Under the pieces are notes generated by a model. It saw only the letters and a list, made by a program, of their open reading frames with translations, did no database searches and was not told where the DNA came from. From Lysobacterales bacterium (GTDB lineage Bacteria > Pseudomonadota > Gammaproteobacteria > Xanthomonadales > SZUA-36), in NCBI GenBank assembly GCA_014238945.1, contig JABAAB010000051.1:1-64000 (forward strand): a stretch of 64,000 nucleotides of DNA, written 5' to 3'. This document shows positions 45,555 through 55,199 of the stretch, piece after piece. The position numbers and the translations under genes were made by a program. Numbering within the stretch: the stretch's first letter is position 1; every line of letters starts with the position of its first letter.

Positions 45555-46480
45555 TGTCCCGGTTGGTAAGATTAAACGATGTTGGCCCACGGGACGGGTT
45601 GCAAAACCAGTCCGTTGGCCTTGATCCTGTTCAGCGTGTAGATCTCATTCGGGCCCTTTTGGGTGCCGGTGTCAGGTACATTGAGGTTGGCAGTTTTGTG
45701 TCTCCACGTGCTGTACCCGCCATGGTGGGTACAGATCGCGTGTTGGCTGAATTAAAAACCGATCCGGGTGAATTCTCTGTGCTGGTGCCAAACATGAAAG
45801 GATATGAACTGGCTCGGGACGCCGGTGCCAAATGCGTTGGCATGGTCTTGTATGGAACCGAGAGCATGGCCAGGGCGAATGCGAACATGGCACGGGCAGA
45901 TGCAGAAGGCATCGTGGAGCAGATACTGCAAAGGTCTGCAGATCATGGTATCCGGGTCGAGGCAACGATTTCGGTTGCCTGGGAGTGTCCTTTTGACGGT
46001 CCGGTGTCAGCCGATGAAATTGCCGCAATCACCCGAAGAGTTTTGCGAATGGGCGTGGACCACCTGGTGTTGGCCGATACCATTGGTGCGGCAAATCCCA
46101 AGCAGGTTCGGGAATTAACAACTATGCTTGTTAAAGAACACGGGGCTGATCGGCTGGCCTGCCATTTCCATGATACGCGGGCACTGGGACTGGCTAACGT
46201 ATACGCAGCCCTGGAAGCCGGTATTCGAGGATTTGATTCGTCGATTGGTGGACTGGGTGGATGCCCGTTTGCGCCGGGCGCATCCGGAAACGTGGCAACC
46301 GAGGATGTTGTAATGCTGTTGGAACAGATGGGTTACCAAACAGGCGTAGATCTGGCGTCTTTGATGGATGCTTCAAGACTGGCAAACGAATTGACAAACA
46401 ATGCCCCGGGAGGACGGGCGAAGGCCTGGCTGGAAAGACAGGTTGGCAAGCCACAGCACCAGGCTTCTGGACAGGTGTGA
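45554..46480 (+). CDS. HMG-CoA lyase-like enzyme
   Basis: This 308-residue TIM-barrel protein of the HMGL family has VRLNDVGPRDGLQNQ (catalytic Arg and metal Asp), FHDTRALGLANVYAA (metal His) and the signature GLGGCPFAPGASGNVATED with catalytic Cys. It cleaves HMG-CoA or a related tertiary hydroxyacyl-CoA to acetyl-CoA and a keto acid. It is coupled directly to the CoA-transferase. Confidence 0.88.
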   Translation: MSRLVRLNDVGPRDGLQNQSVGLDPVQRVDLIRALLGAGVRYIEVGSFVSPRAVPAMVGTDRVLAELKTDPGEFSVLVPNMKGYELARDAGAKCVGMVLYGTESMARANANMARADAEGIVEQILQRSADHGIRVEATISVAWECPFDGPVSADEIAAITRRVLRMGVDHLVLADTIGAANPKQVRELTTMLVKEHGADRLACHFHDTRALGLANVYAALEAGIRGFDSSIGGLGGCPFAPGASGNVATEDVVMLLEQMGYQTGVDLASLMDASRLANELTNNAPGGRAKAWLERQVGKPQHQASGQV

Positions 46481-46529
46481 CCAGGCACATGTTTGATTAC
46501 AAATTGATATTAAAGGAATGGAGAGTTTT

Positions 46530-48608
46530 ATGAGCTATCGCCTGGGTGTAGATGTAGGGGGTACGTTCACTGATCTGTTACTGATCAATGAGCTAAGTGG
46601 TGAAACATTCACGGCCAAGGTGCCTTCGACGCCCGAAGATTCATCTATCGGCGTACTCAAAGGTGTGGATCGAATTTGTGGCGAGTCAGGCACAAATCCG
46701 GGCGCTATTAAAAGGGTGATGCACGGGACGACAGTTGCAACAAATTCAGTGTTGACGGGAAAGGGCGCCCGGGTGGGCCTGGTTTCGACCAGGGGATTCA
46801 AGCAGGTGCTGCAGGTTGCCCGTTCATTTTGCCCTGGTGGACTGGGTGGATGGGTGAGCTACGTGAAGAAGCCATTGCTTGCACCGCTGGAATTGACCAT
46901 TGAGGCGAACGAGCGCATGGCTGCTGATGGATCGGTTGTGACGCCCCTTGATGAGGAACAACTGCGCAATGATTTGCAGAAACTAAAGGAAAGAGGTGAA
47001 GTTGAGGCACTTACCATTTGTTTTATCAATGCTTACATCAATGGTGACCATGAACAACTGGCCAGGAAAATTGCACGACAGGTTTTCAAAACCCTGCCCA
47101 TTTCAATTTCCTCAGAAGTTGTGCCTGAAATGCAGGAATATGAACGCACCGAAACCACGGTGGTTAACTCTTATATTGCCCCTGAGGTAGCGGGTTACCT
47201 GGGCAATCTTCAGACCTCGCTTGAACGGCTGATGGGTGATGAATTGCAATTGTCCATTCTGCGCTCGGATGGGGGTCTCGCATCGTCACGTGCAGCGGCG
47301 GAATCACCCGTCAATATCCTGATGTCCGGACCAGCGGGCGGGGTGGCCGGAGCTGCCTATTTTACCCACCGCACGGGCTTTGAAAATGTACTCACCTTCG
47401 ACATGGGTGGCACATCGACCGATGTTGCGCTGGTTCAGAATTCGAAAGCCCGGATTCGTCGCGAAACACGGGTCGGCGATGTTACGGTGCGGGCACCTTC
47501 CGTGGATGTTCGCACCGTTGGTGCGGGCGGCGGATCCATCGCATTTGTCCCGGAATTTACCAGGGCATTGCGGGTCGGGCCTCAATCGGCCGGAGCCGTT
47601 CCGGGACCAGCGGCATACATGAAAGGCGGAACCGAGGCCACGGTTTGCGATGCAAATGTGGTGCTGGGTTACCTGCCCTCGGATGTACAGTTGGGCGGAG
47701 ATATGGCCATCGATAAATCGGCCGCAGAAAAGGCCGTTCAAACGGTGGCGGATGCAATAGGCATCGATCTCATGGAAGCCGCCGAAGGGATTATCAAGAT
47801 CGTCAATGAGTCCATGTTTGGAGCACTGCGTCTGGTGTCCATTGAACAGGGCTTTGACCCTCGTGATTTCGCCCTGGTAGCCTTTGGTGGCGCAGGTCCA
47901 CTGCATGGGAATGCCATGGGTGAATTGACCCACTCCTGGCCTGTGATCATACCTCCCGGGCCTGGTGTATTGTGTGCTTATGGTGACGCGACAACCCGGG
48001 TACAGGACGAGGCTTCGCGCACTTACGTAAAAAGGGCAGACCAGCTTGATACCGATGAATTGCTCAATGATCTCGAAGAATTGAGGTTGCGGGCATCGGT
48101 TTCACTGGATGCGGACGGGATTTCCTCCGATCAGCAGGAAGTCAGCTACCAGGCAGATATTCGTTACATAGGCCAGGCCTTCCAGATCAGCATGGAATTC
48201 ACAGCCGATGACATCATGGACAAGGGTGTGGAATTGCTCACTGAGCGATTTGACCGGGAGCATGAGCAACTGTTCACATTTGCCCTGGGCAGGGACCACG
48301 AATTGGTCATGATTCGGGCCGTTGTGCAGGCAAGTGCCGCGAAAATAAAAGAACTTCCGGTAGGTGAGGAAAGTGCCGGTCTGGAGGACTGCAGAATTCA
48401 TGACACCCGGTTTTATCACAAGGGAGAATGGCACGAGGCAGTGATCTATGACCGTATGCCGTTGCATTCCGGCCTGACCATTCCGGGTCCGTCCATCATC
48501 AGTGAAATGGACTCTACGACGGTCATTTTGCCAGGATATGAGGCAGAGGTAGACCAGGTCGGCAACCTGTTGATAAACCCTGTAATTACGGGGGAGGACG
48601 GATCATGA
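46530..48608 (+). CDS. HyuA-type subunit, hydantoinase/oxoprolinase family
   Basis: This protein of about 692 residues begins with ATPase phosphate loop YRLGVDVGGTFTDLLLINE, then MHGTTVATNSVLTGKG. A second ATPase part (LTFDMGGTSTDVALV) and a long C-terminal domain follow. HyuA with HyuB forms an ATP-dependent amidase opening cyclic amides such as hydantoins, 5-oxoproline or lactams. ATG 46530 with GGAGAG is preferred over 46518. Its stop overlaps the hyuB start (ATGA). Confidence 0.88.
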   Translation: MSYRLGVDVGGTFTDLLLINELSGETFTAKVPSTPEDSSIGVLKGVDRICGESGTNPGAIKRVMHGTTVATNSVLTGKGARVGLVSTRGFKQVLQVARSFCPGGLGGWVSYVKKPLLAPLELTIEANERMAADGSVVTPLDEEQLRNDLQKLKERGEVEALTICFINAYINGDHEQLARKIARQVFKTLPISISSEVVPEMQEYERTETTVVNSYIAPEVAGYLGNLQTSLERLMGDELQLSILRSDGGLASSRAAAESPVNILMSGPAGGVAGAAYFTHRTGFENVLTFDMGGTSTDVALVQNSKARIRRETRVGDVTVRAPSVDVRTVGAGGGSIAFVPEFTRALRVGPQSAGAVPGPAAYMKGGTEATVCDANVVLGYLPSDVQLGGDMAIDKSAAEKAVQTVADAIGIDLMEAAEGIIKIVNESMFGALRLVSIEQGFDPRDFALVAFGGAGPLHGNAMGELTHSWPVIIPPGPGVLCAYGDATTRVQDEASRTYVKRADQLDTDELLNDLEELRLRASVSLDADGISSDQQEVSYQADIRYIGQAFQISMEFTADDIMDKGVELLTERFDREHEQLFTFALGRDHELVMIRAVVQASAAKIKELPVGEESAGLEDCRIHDTRFYHKGEWHEAVIYDRMPLHSGLTIPGPSIISEMDSTTVILPGYEAEVDQVGNLLINPVITGEDGS

Positions 48609-50473
48609 CAGCCCGCATTATTGAAAGCAATTCATCACCATTTGAACGGATTGAGGTTGATACTGTAACCGTAGACATCATTGAAAATGCACTCAGCAAT
48701 GCACGGGTGGAAATGGATGCGGTGCTCTTCCGTACAGCGATGAGCCCGGGTATCAGGGAGCAGGGTGACTGTTTTCCAATGATTGCCAACCGCGATGGAA
48801 AAATGGTGGTTGGACAATTCGGTTCATTCATACACGGTTTTATGGAAGCCTATGAAGGGACGTTGGAAGAAGGTGATGTCATTCTCACCAATGACCCCTA
48901 TACGTGCAATGCGGCTGTATCCCATTTACCAGACTGGATTGTACTGGTGCCGATATTCAGGAACGGCAGGCACATGGCCTGGTCGGCCATGTTCGGTCAT
49001 ATGTCAGACAATGGTGGAATGGTTCCGGGTTCCATACCGATCAGGGCAGAATCCATATTTCAGGAAGGCATCCGTATTCCTCCCACAAAGTTGTATAAAA
49101 AGGGCGAGCTGCAATCCGATTTGCTGGAGTTGATCCTGCACAATGTTCGTACCTCCAATTGGAACCGGTTTGATCTCAATGCCCTGGTCGCAGCGTGTAA
49201 TACGGCTGCCAGACGTTGTGTAGAAATGGCACAGAGGTTTGGGGACGATGTTTTTTTCTCTACCATGGAAATCATGCTGGAACGCAATTATTTGGCGATG
49301 AAAGCAATCATCGAGATGATTGTTCCGGAAGAGCCGCGTGTGTTTGAAGATTATGTCTGCGATGACGGGGTTGGCATGGGCCCCTATAAAATCCGTTGCA
49401 AGCTGTGGAGGGAGGGATCAGTTGCAATCTTTGATTTCGACGGGACCGATCCTCAGGCCGCCAGCTCTATTAACTTTTATCTCAATGAAGACATGTTCAA
49501 GATGTTTTTCGGGTCATTTACAATCAATTTGATTGATCCACAAATACTGTTCAATGACGGTTTTTATGACCTGGTGGACGTGCGTATTCCCCAGGGAACA
49601 TTGCTCAAGCCCAATTATCCGGCAGCACTGTCGGGTCGCACACATGCATTGGGACGGATTTTTGACGTCATGGGTGGGTTGCTGGGACAGAGTGCTCCGG
49701 AAGCCATGAACGCGGCCGGGTTTTCTGATTCCCCGCACCTGTTCTTTGCCGGCTATGACGATAATGGAGAGTGGTTCCAATTATTCCAGATCGGTTTTGG
49801 CGGGATTCCCGGCAGACCGGTAGGTGATGGCCCGGATGGACATTCACTTTGGCCCGGTTTTACCAATGTTCCAAACGAGTTTGTCGAAGCCTATTTTCCA
49901 TTGAGAATTGAACAATACGAAACCATTCCGGATTCAGGCGGTGCCGGTCTGCATCGTGGTGGTAACGGCCTGACGGTGGCTTATCGGTTCCTCGTGGATG
50001 GCACGGTATCAGTGCATGATGAGAGATGGCTGACCTATCCCTGGGGTGTGCGGGGCGGTGAACCCGGAATGCGCTCCACCAAACGACTGGTGCGGGTTGA
50101 TGGAACCACTCAATGGTTATATGCCAAATCCGAGGGCATCAAGGTCAAAAAAGGCGATCTGCTGTATTTCAACACCTGGGGTGGTGGTGGCTGGGGTGAC
50201 CCCTACGACCGGGATCCTGAACTGGTGCGTTCCGATGTAGACCGTGGGCTGGTGAGCACCGGTGGGGCACTGCGCTATGGAGTGGTCATTAAAGGGGATG
50301 GTTCGGTGGATTCGGTTGCAACCGATGAATTAAGAAACCGCTTGCGTGAAGAACGGGGTGAACCCGATCTGTTTGATTTTGGTGGAAGCATCGAGGAAAT
50401 AAAATCCCGTTGCAGGTCTGAAACCCATCTCGATCCACCAACTACGCCAATTTTTGCACAAGGAACCAGTTAA
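48605..50473 (+). CDS. HyuB-type subunit, hydantoinase/oxoprolinase family
   Basis: This 622-residue protein has MSPGIREQGDCFPMI, TNDPYTCNAAVSHLPDW (metal-binding region) and GGAGLHRGGNGLTVAYR in the middle and C-terminal parts, hallmarks of HyuB. It supplies the hydrolytic site. It overlaps HyuA and, through TAATG, the amidohydrolase. Confidence 0.88.
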   Translation: MTARIIESNSSPFERIEVDTVTVDIIENALSNARVEMDAVLFRTAMSPGIREQGDCFPMIANRDGKMVVGQFGSFIHGFMEAYEGTLEEGDVILTNDPYTCNAAVSHLPDWIVLVPIFRNGRHMAWSAMFGHMSDNGGMVPGSIPIRAESIFQEGIRIPPTKLYKKGELQSDLLELILHNVRTSNWNRFDLNALVAACNTAARRCVEMAQRFGDDVFFSTMEIMLERNYLAMKAIIEMIVPEEPRVFEDYVCDDGVGMGPYKIRCKLWREGSVAIFDFDGTDPQAASSINFYLNEDMFKMFFGSFTINLIDPQILFNDGFYDLVDVRIPQGTLLKPNYPAALSGRTHALGRIFDVMGGLLGQSAPEAMNAAGFSDSPHLFFAGYDDNGEWFQLFQIGFGGIPGRPVGDGPDGHSLWPGFTNVPNEFVEAYFPLRIEQYETIPDSGGAGLHRGGNGLTVAYRFLVDGTVSVHDERWLTYPWGVRGGEPGMRSTKRLVRVDGTTQWLYAKSEGIKVKKGDLLYFNTWGGGGWGDPYDRDPELVRSDVDRGLVSTGGALRYGVVIKGDGSVDSVATDELRNRLREERGEPDLFDFGGSIEEIKSRCRSETHLDPPTTPIFAQGTS

Positions 50474-51117
50474 TGCCGAATCTGAAGCGCCATTTTCAGG
50501 GTTTGGGTGACCATCCCGCCCTGGTTCTGGTGGATGTAATTGTCGGTTTTACTGATCCGGGGTGTGAACTGGGTTCCGAATCCGCTTCGGTGGTCGACGC
50601 CTGCAGTGACTTGCTCAACATATTCCGTAAAAAGGGACTGCCGGTTTTCTTTACCACAGTCATCTACCACGATGTGTCCCAGGCCCGGGTATTCCGGCAA
50701 CGACTTCCCGCCCTGAATGTGTTAACCCCGCATTCGAAGTGGGTGCAGGTTGATCCACGTATTAGCCCATTAAATGATGAGACGCTGATAGAAAAACAAT
50801 GGGCCAGCGGATTTTTCAAAACGGATTTGCAGCACGGTCTCGAAACTGCGGGTGCTGATTCGCTGGTCATCGGTGGATTGACAACCAGCGGCTGTGTGCG
50901 AGCCACGGCGGTGGATGGGTTGCAAAACGAATTCAAGGTGGTGGTTGTGCGTGAGGCAACAGGTGACCGCAACCAGACAGCGCATGAAAGTAATTTATTC
51001 GATCTGCAAGCAAAATATGCCGATGTATTGGATCTGAACGAGGTATTAGAGTTGATAAACGAGTTACCCGGCGGCAATGAATCCGGTGCGAAGTCAGCTG
51101 CGATGATGGCTTCGTAG
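50473..51117 (+). CDS. Isochorismatase-fold amidohydrolase
   Basis: This 214-residue cysteine hydrolase has catalytic Asp21 (LVDVIVGF), Lys108 (EKQWASGF) and Cys141 (GLTTSGCVRAT), the triad of N-carbamoylsarcosine amidase, maleamate amidohydrolase and nicotinamidase relatives. In creatinine degradation an N-methylhydantoin hydrolase (HyuAB-like) makes N-carbamoylsarcosine, cut by such an amidase. Here it is coupled to hyuB, so it probably removes an amide from the ring-opened product. Confidence 0.83.
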   Translation: MPNLKRHFQGLGDHPALVLVDVIVGFTDPGCELGSESASVVDACSDLLNIFRKKGLPVFFTTVIYHDVSQARVFRQRLPALNVLTPHSKWVQVDPRISPLNDETLIEKQWASGFFKTDLQHGLETAGADSLVIGGLTTSGCVRATAVDGLQNEFKVVVVREATGDRNQTAHESNLFDLQAKYADVLDLNEVLELINELPGGNESGAKSAAMMAS

Positions 51118-51239
51118 TGTGAATTCAGTGCCCCTGAAATGTGGGTGGGAGTGCGTGATTTTTGGTACGAGGGACGAACCAGGTACCAATAAATTTATTT
51201 TTGAAAGCAAATAGTCCTCAGTGACTATGGAGAAATCTT

Positions 51240-53813
51240 ATGAAACACTTAATTTCCGTATTAACCATGCTGACAGCCAGTAGCGTGCTCGCTATCTGGG
51301 CCGCACCTGTTTACGGCCAGGGCACAGACGAAGTTTACATTGAAGAAATCATCGTAACCGCCCGGCGCAGAGCAGAAAGCCTGAGGGATGTGCCCGGCAC
51401 GGTTACCGCATTGACCGAGGCCTCATTGCAAAGTGCAGGTGTGCAGCGGGCTGAGGATTTTATCAAACTGGTTCCCGGCGTCAGCATGGTCAATGCAGCA
51501 GAGGTGGGTGATACGCAGGTCAACATACGTGGCATCAATGGTGCACGTGATGCTGAGAACAGTTTTGCCTACATACTCGACGGTGTACTTTATTCCAATC
51601 CGGCAGCCTTCAACCGAGAGTACACGGACCTGAAGCAGATTGAGGTGTTCAAGGGACCACAGGGCGCCATCTACGGTCGAAATGCGGCAGCGGGCGCCAT
51701 TATCGTCACCACTTCCACACCTTCCAATGAGAAATCTACCAGCGGGACGGTCAGTTATGGTGGTGACAGCACCTACCTGATCAAGGGATCCACCTCCGGC
51801 GCCCTGGTAGAAGACGAAATTTTCTTTCGTTTCTCTGGGGATTGGCGCAAATCAGACGGTTACTACCGCAACAGCTTCCAGAATGATGCACCGATTGTGG
51901 ATGCGTATGAAGGCTACAATCTCAATGCCCGCATGGTGTGGGATGACGATGAGAATATGAAGGTTGATGTGAAATTGCGTTACGGGAAAGTGGACGCATC
52001 TTCGATTACCTTTAATTCAACATTCAATTTGCCGGTTTTTGCCGAGGCACTGAGCAATCCACCGGCCTACCAGGATGTGAATGACTTTGATTTTCAATTT
52101 CATCCCAATATCATTTCAGATAATGACCAGGAAACGCTGGAGTTTTCTACCAAGGTTGACTATGACCTGGATGGCATGACGTTTACGGCGTGGGGTTTAT
52201 ACAGTGATATAGACAATGACCTCATATCCGATGGCACATCAGCTGCATTCGGTTTCTACAATGGTGACGCCACCTGTCAGCAGACTGTGCTGGAACGCAA
52301 TGCTGCGGGCCAACAACTCTTACCCCCACAGTTCATCGGTACCTCACCGGTCGGTGTGATATTCGATCCTGTGAATGGATCTTTTCTGGGTGCATACACA
52401 CCCACATCCTGTGACGGTATTCAGGAACAGTTGCGCAAGCAGAAAGATTTGAGTGCTGAATTCAGGCTGGCCTCTGACAGTGATGATAAATTGCAGTGGA
52501 TGGTTGGAGCCTACTTGCTGGATATTGACCGGGAGGTTGGTGTTTCCCTCAACAAGGACGGAGGCAGTGCACCCGTTCGTGGCCTGTATCAGCCCGAACC
52601 AGGACCGAATTCCACAGCTTCCCTGACACATGACCAGTTTGACAGTCGTGTGTACGCCTTTTTCGGTCAGATTGAATATGATGTAAATGATGATCTTGAG
52701 ATATCGGTGGCTCTTCGTTATGACAATGAGAAGCGCAAGGTCTCAAGCCTGGTACCTTTCGATGCAAGACAGTCATATATCGACCTGAATTTTGATGGGG
52801 TATTCAATGATCCCCTCAATCCGGCACTCAGTAGTCTGATTAACCCGACAGGTACAATCGCTGATAAAAAGGACACATTTACCGAGTTACAACCGAAAAT
52901 TGCAGCAAGGTGGGACGTATCCGACAGTACCAGTCTTTTTGCCAGTTGGGGAGTAGGATTCAAAGCCGGTGGTTTCAATAATTCCGGTAGTGCCGCAACG
53001 GTTAATATTTTCATCAATGGCTTTATCAATGGAGGAATCGGCATTGATTTTGCCGATCAGATGGGTGTCCCTCTGCCTGTTATCAATGATGACTTCGACA
53101 AGGAAACATCCAGTGCCTTTGAATTGGGGTTCAACAGCAACCTGATGGGTGGGCGTTTGCAACTCAATGGTGCCGCATACTACACCGAGGTTAGCGACAT
53201 GCAATTTTTCGAGTTCTTTGTAGGAACCTTTGGCTTGCTGCGTGTTGTTTCGAACCTGGATAAAGTAGAGATATCGGGTGTGGAACTGGGTGCGACTCTG
53301 CATGCAACTGATCATCTGCGTTTTTACGGTGGTGCAAATTTCGTGGACAGTGAAATTAAATCCAATAGTTCCCGTCCGGACACAGTGGGTAACGAAGCAC
53401 CCTACACACCGGAATACACGATCAATATTGGTGGTGATTTTGATTTTCCCATTTCCGACACATTGTCTTTTATTGCCCGTGTGGATGCGCAATTTGTGGG
53501 CAAAACCTGGTTCCATACAGTACAGGAAGGTCAACGGCCAACGATATTCATGCCGTTGTTTGAGCTTGGTTTTGGCTCAGGTGCCGGTGCGCTGGGTATT
53601 GCGGAATTCTCAAACGCCCGACGTGACTCGTACACTACTGTGGATCTTCGTGCCGGTGTCCAGGGAAGCACCTGGACATTGACCGGGTTTGCTGCAAACA
53701 TGACGAATGAGAAATTCCTGGAAGAAGTGATTCCGGCCCCTGAATTTGGTGGTTCCTTCAACCACCCGGGCACCGAACGCCGTTATGGTGTTGAGCTGTC
53801 TGTAAGGTTTTAA
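51240..53813 (+). CDS. TonB-dependent receptor
   Basis: This 857-residue outer-membrane protein has a signal peptide (about 1-26), a TonB-box-like EEIIVTARRRAE, a plug domain (DVPGTVTALTEASLQSAG), and a long barrel ending in YGVELSVRF. GGAGAA sits before the ATG. It is the probable uptake protein for the substrate of this operon, since it follows the enzymes by about 120 bases in the same direction. No siderophore gene is near. Confidence 0.9.
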   Translation: MKHLISVLTMLTASSVLAIWAAPVYGQGTDEVYIEEIIVTARRRAESLRDVPGTVTALTEASLQSAGVQRAEDFIKLVPGVSMVNAAEVGDTQVNIRGINGARDAENSFAYILDGVLYSNPAAFNREYTDLKQIEVFKGPQGAIYGRNAAAGAIIVTTSTPSNEKSTSGTVSYGGDSTYLIKGSTSGALVEDEIFFRFSGDWRKSDGYYRNSFQNDAPIVDAYEGYNLNARMVWDDDENMKVDVKLRYGKVDASSITFNSTFNLPVFAEALSNPPAYQDVNDFDFQFHPNIISDNDQETLEFSTKVDYDLDGMTFTAWGLYSDIDNDLISDGTSAAFGFYNGDATCQQTVLERNAAGQQLLPPQFIGTSPVGVIFDPVNGSFLGAYTPTSCDGIQEQLRKQKDLSAEFRLASDSDDKLQWMVGAYLLDIDREVGVSLNKDGGSAPVRGLYQPEPGPNSTASLTHDQFDSRVYAFFGQIEYDVNDDLEISVALRYDNEKRKVSSLVPFDARQSYIDLNFDGVFNDPLNPALSSLINPTGTIADKKDTFTELQPKIAARWDVSDSTSLFASWGVGFKAGGFNNSGSAATVNIFINGFINGGIGIDFADQMGVPLPVINDDFDKETSSAFELGFNSNLMGGRLQLNGAAYYTEVSDMQFFEFFVGTFGLLRVVSNLDKVEISGVELGATLHATDHLRFYGGANFVDSEIKSNSSRPDTVGNEAPYTPEYTINIGGDFDFPISDTLSFIARVDAQFVGKTWFHTVQEGQRPTIFMPLFELGFGSGAGALGIAEFSNARRDSYTTVDLRAGVQGSTWTLTGFAANMTNEKFLEEVIPAPEFGGSFNHPGTERRYGVELSVRF

Positions 53814-53826
53814 AATTGAAAGAAGT

Positions 53827-53853
53827 CAGGGACCAGTGGGATACTGGTCCCTG
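53827..53853. terminator. Strong hairpin between convergent TonB receptor and VOC gene
   Basis: CAGGGACCAG (53827-53836) and CTGGTCCCTG (53844-53853) pair perfectly over 10 bases with a seven-base loop. It lies between converging genes. Confidence 0.65.
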
Positions 53854-53857
53854 GCGA

Positions 53858-54253
53858 CTATCGGTACCCGCCGTGTCTTTCGATCACTTCAATTTCGTAG
53901 CCGTCGGGATCTCTGATAAAAAAGAACCGTGCCAGTAATTTACCACCTGGGCTGAAGGCAACGATATCCCGGGGGTTATACCCCAGTGATTTGATGCGTT
54001 GATGCTCCCGGTCCAGGTCGTCCACACAGACCGCGATGTGTCCGTAGCCGTTTCCATGGGTGTAGGCCTCGGTGGTTCCGGTATTGAGTGTCAGTTCGAT
54101 TTCAAAATCGCTCTCATTGTTGCCCAGGTAGAACAGAGAAAAGTTCTCGTATTCATGCCTGCGTTTCTCCCTCAGGTCAAAGGCGTTCTGATAAAAATCG
54201 ATGGACCTTTGCGGGTCCAGCACCCGGATCATGGAATGGATTATTTTGGCCAC
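53858..54253 (-). CDS. Glyoxalase I-like VOC protein
   Basis: This 131-residue vicinal-oxygen-chelate protein has IIHSMIRVLDPQRSIDFYQNA and GYGHIAVCVDDL, matching glyoxalase I, with metal ligands His6, Glu (EIELTL), His72-like and Glu (IEVIER). It probably isomerises a glutathione or thiol hemithioacetal. It is encoded alone. Confidence 0.82.
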   Translation of the reverse strand: MAKIIHSMIRVLDPQRSIDFYQNAFDLREKRRHEYENFSLFYLGNNESDFEIELTLNTGTTEAYTHGNGYGHIAVCVDDLDREHQRIKSLGYNPRDIVAFSPGGKLLARFFFIRDPDGYEIEVIERHGGYR

Positions 54254-54395
54254 AATTCCTCCCGGTTGAGGTTAGACACCAGATTAGACCAATCCAGCTT
54301 GAATTGAAATTCGGCAGAGTGATTCGCCTGGATTGCCACCGTAGAGGAACTATGCGGTATCATCCCCGACACCAGACACCACAGGGTTACTGTCC

Positions 54396-55004
54396 ATGCC
54401 CATTTACAGTCTAGAAGGGATAACGCCCGTTGTTCACCCGGATGCCTTCGTTCACGAATCTGCCGACCTGGTTGGTGATGTCATTATTGGTGCAGGTTGC
54501 TATGTGGGTCCGGGTGCTTCGTTGAGGGGTGACTTTGGCCGCATTATCGTGGAGCAGGGTGCCAATGTGCAGGATGTGTGTGTTCTGCACACATTTCCGG
54601 GTAAGGAGTGCAGGGTCGAACGCGATGGCCATATTGGCCACGGTGCGGTGCTGCACGGTTGTCGTATCGGTGTGAATGCCATGGTCGGTATGAAGGCCGT
54701 GGTGATGGATGATGCCGACATCGGTGAGTGCTCGATCATTGGCGCGCAAGCGATGGTGCCCTCGGGGTTTGTCTGTCCGCCGAACAGCCTGGTGATCGGT
54801 ATTCCTGCCAGGGTCAAGCGGACCCTGTCGGATGAGGAGATCAAGTGGAAAAGTCAGGGTACGCTGGAATACCAGCAACTGACCCAGCGGTGTCAAGCTT
54901 CATTGCTCAGAACAGAGGCACTGACGGAGGTAGAATCAGACCGAGAGAGGATGGATTCCGGTCACTACCAGTTCAAACCCAATAACGGTAAAAAAGACCA
55001 CTGA
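54396..55004 (+). CDS. paaY: Gamma-carbonic-anhydrase-like thioesterase PaaY
   Basis: This 202-residue protein has left-handed hexapeptide repeats (HIGHGAVLHGCRIGVNAMVGMKAV) and metal His in LHTFPG and GHIGHGAVLHG. It closely follows PaaY, which protects the phenylacetate route from inhibitory CoA adducts. The nearby paa genes support this over CaiE or YrdA. Confidence 0.85.
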   Translation: MPIYSLEGITPVVHPDAFVHESADLVGDVIIGAGCYVGPGASLRGDFGRIIVEQGANVQDVCVLHTFPGKECRVERDGHIGHGAVLHGCRIGVNAMVGMKAVVMDDADIGECSIIGAQAMVPSGFVCPPNSLVIGIPARVKRTLSDEEIKWKSQGTLEYQQLTQRCQASLLRTEALTEVESDRERMDSGHYQFKPNNGKKDH

Positions 55005-55070
55005 CCGGGCCCGATAGTTTACTGCCCATTCGACACCTTGATACGTGACCATAGGCATTTATATCTCCCG

Positions 55071-55097
55071 ACATCGCTGTGATATTTTTTGCGATGT
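55071..55097. terminator. Weak hairpin downstream of paaY
   Basis: ACATCGC (55071-55077) and GCGATGT (55091-55097) pair over 7 bases with a 13-base T-rich loop. It is about 67 bases past the paaY stop. The match is short. Confidence 0.3.
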
Positions 55098-55199
55098 TGA
55101 TACAAACCTGTCATCACATTGCACGACCAATTTGATTTGGGGGTCCCGGGTGGTGTCAAACATTTATTAATGTAATTAATAGAAAAGCAGGATAATACT

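Noticed and set aside
47304..47933. 209-codon minus-strand open frame inside the hyuA gene
   Set aside because: It lies wholly antisense to a well-supported HyuA gene with family motifs, has no ribosome site, and shows biased His/Cys/Arg-rich composition typical of shadow frames.
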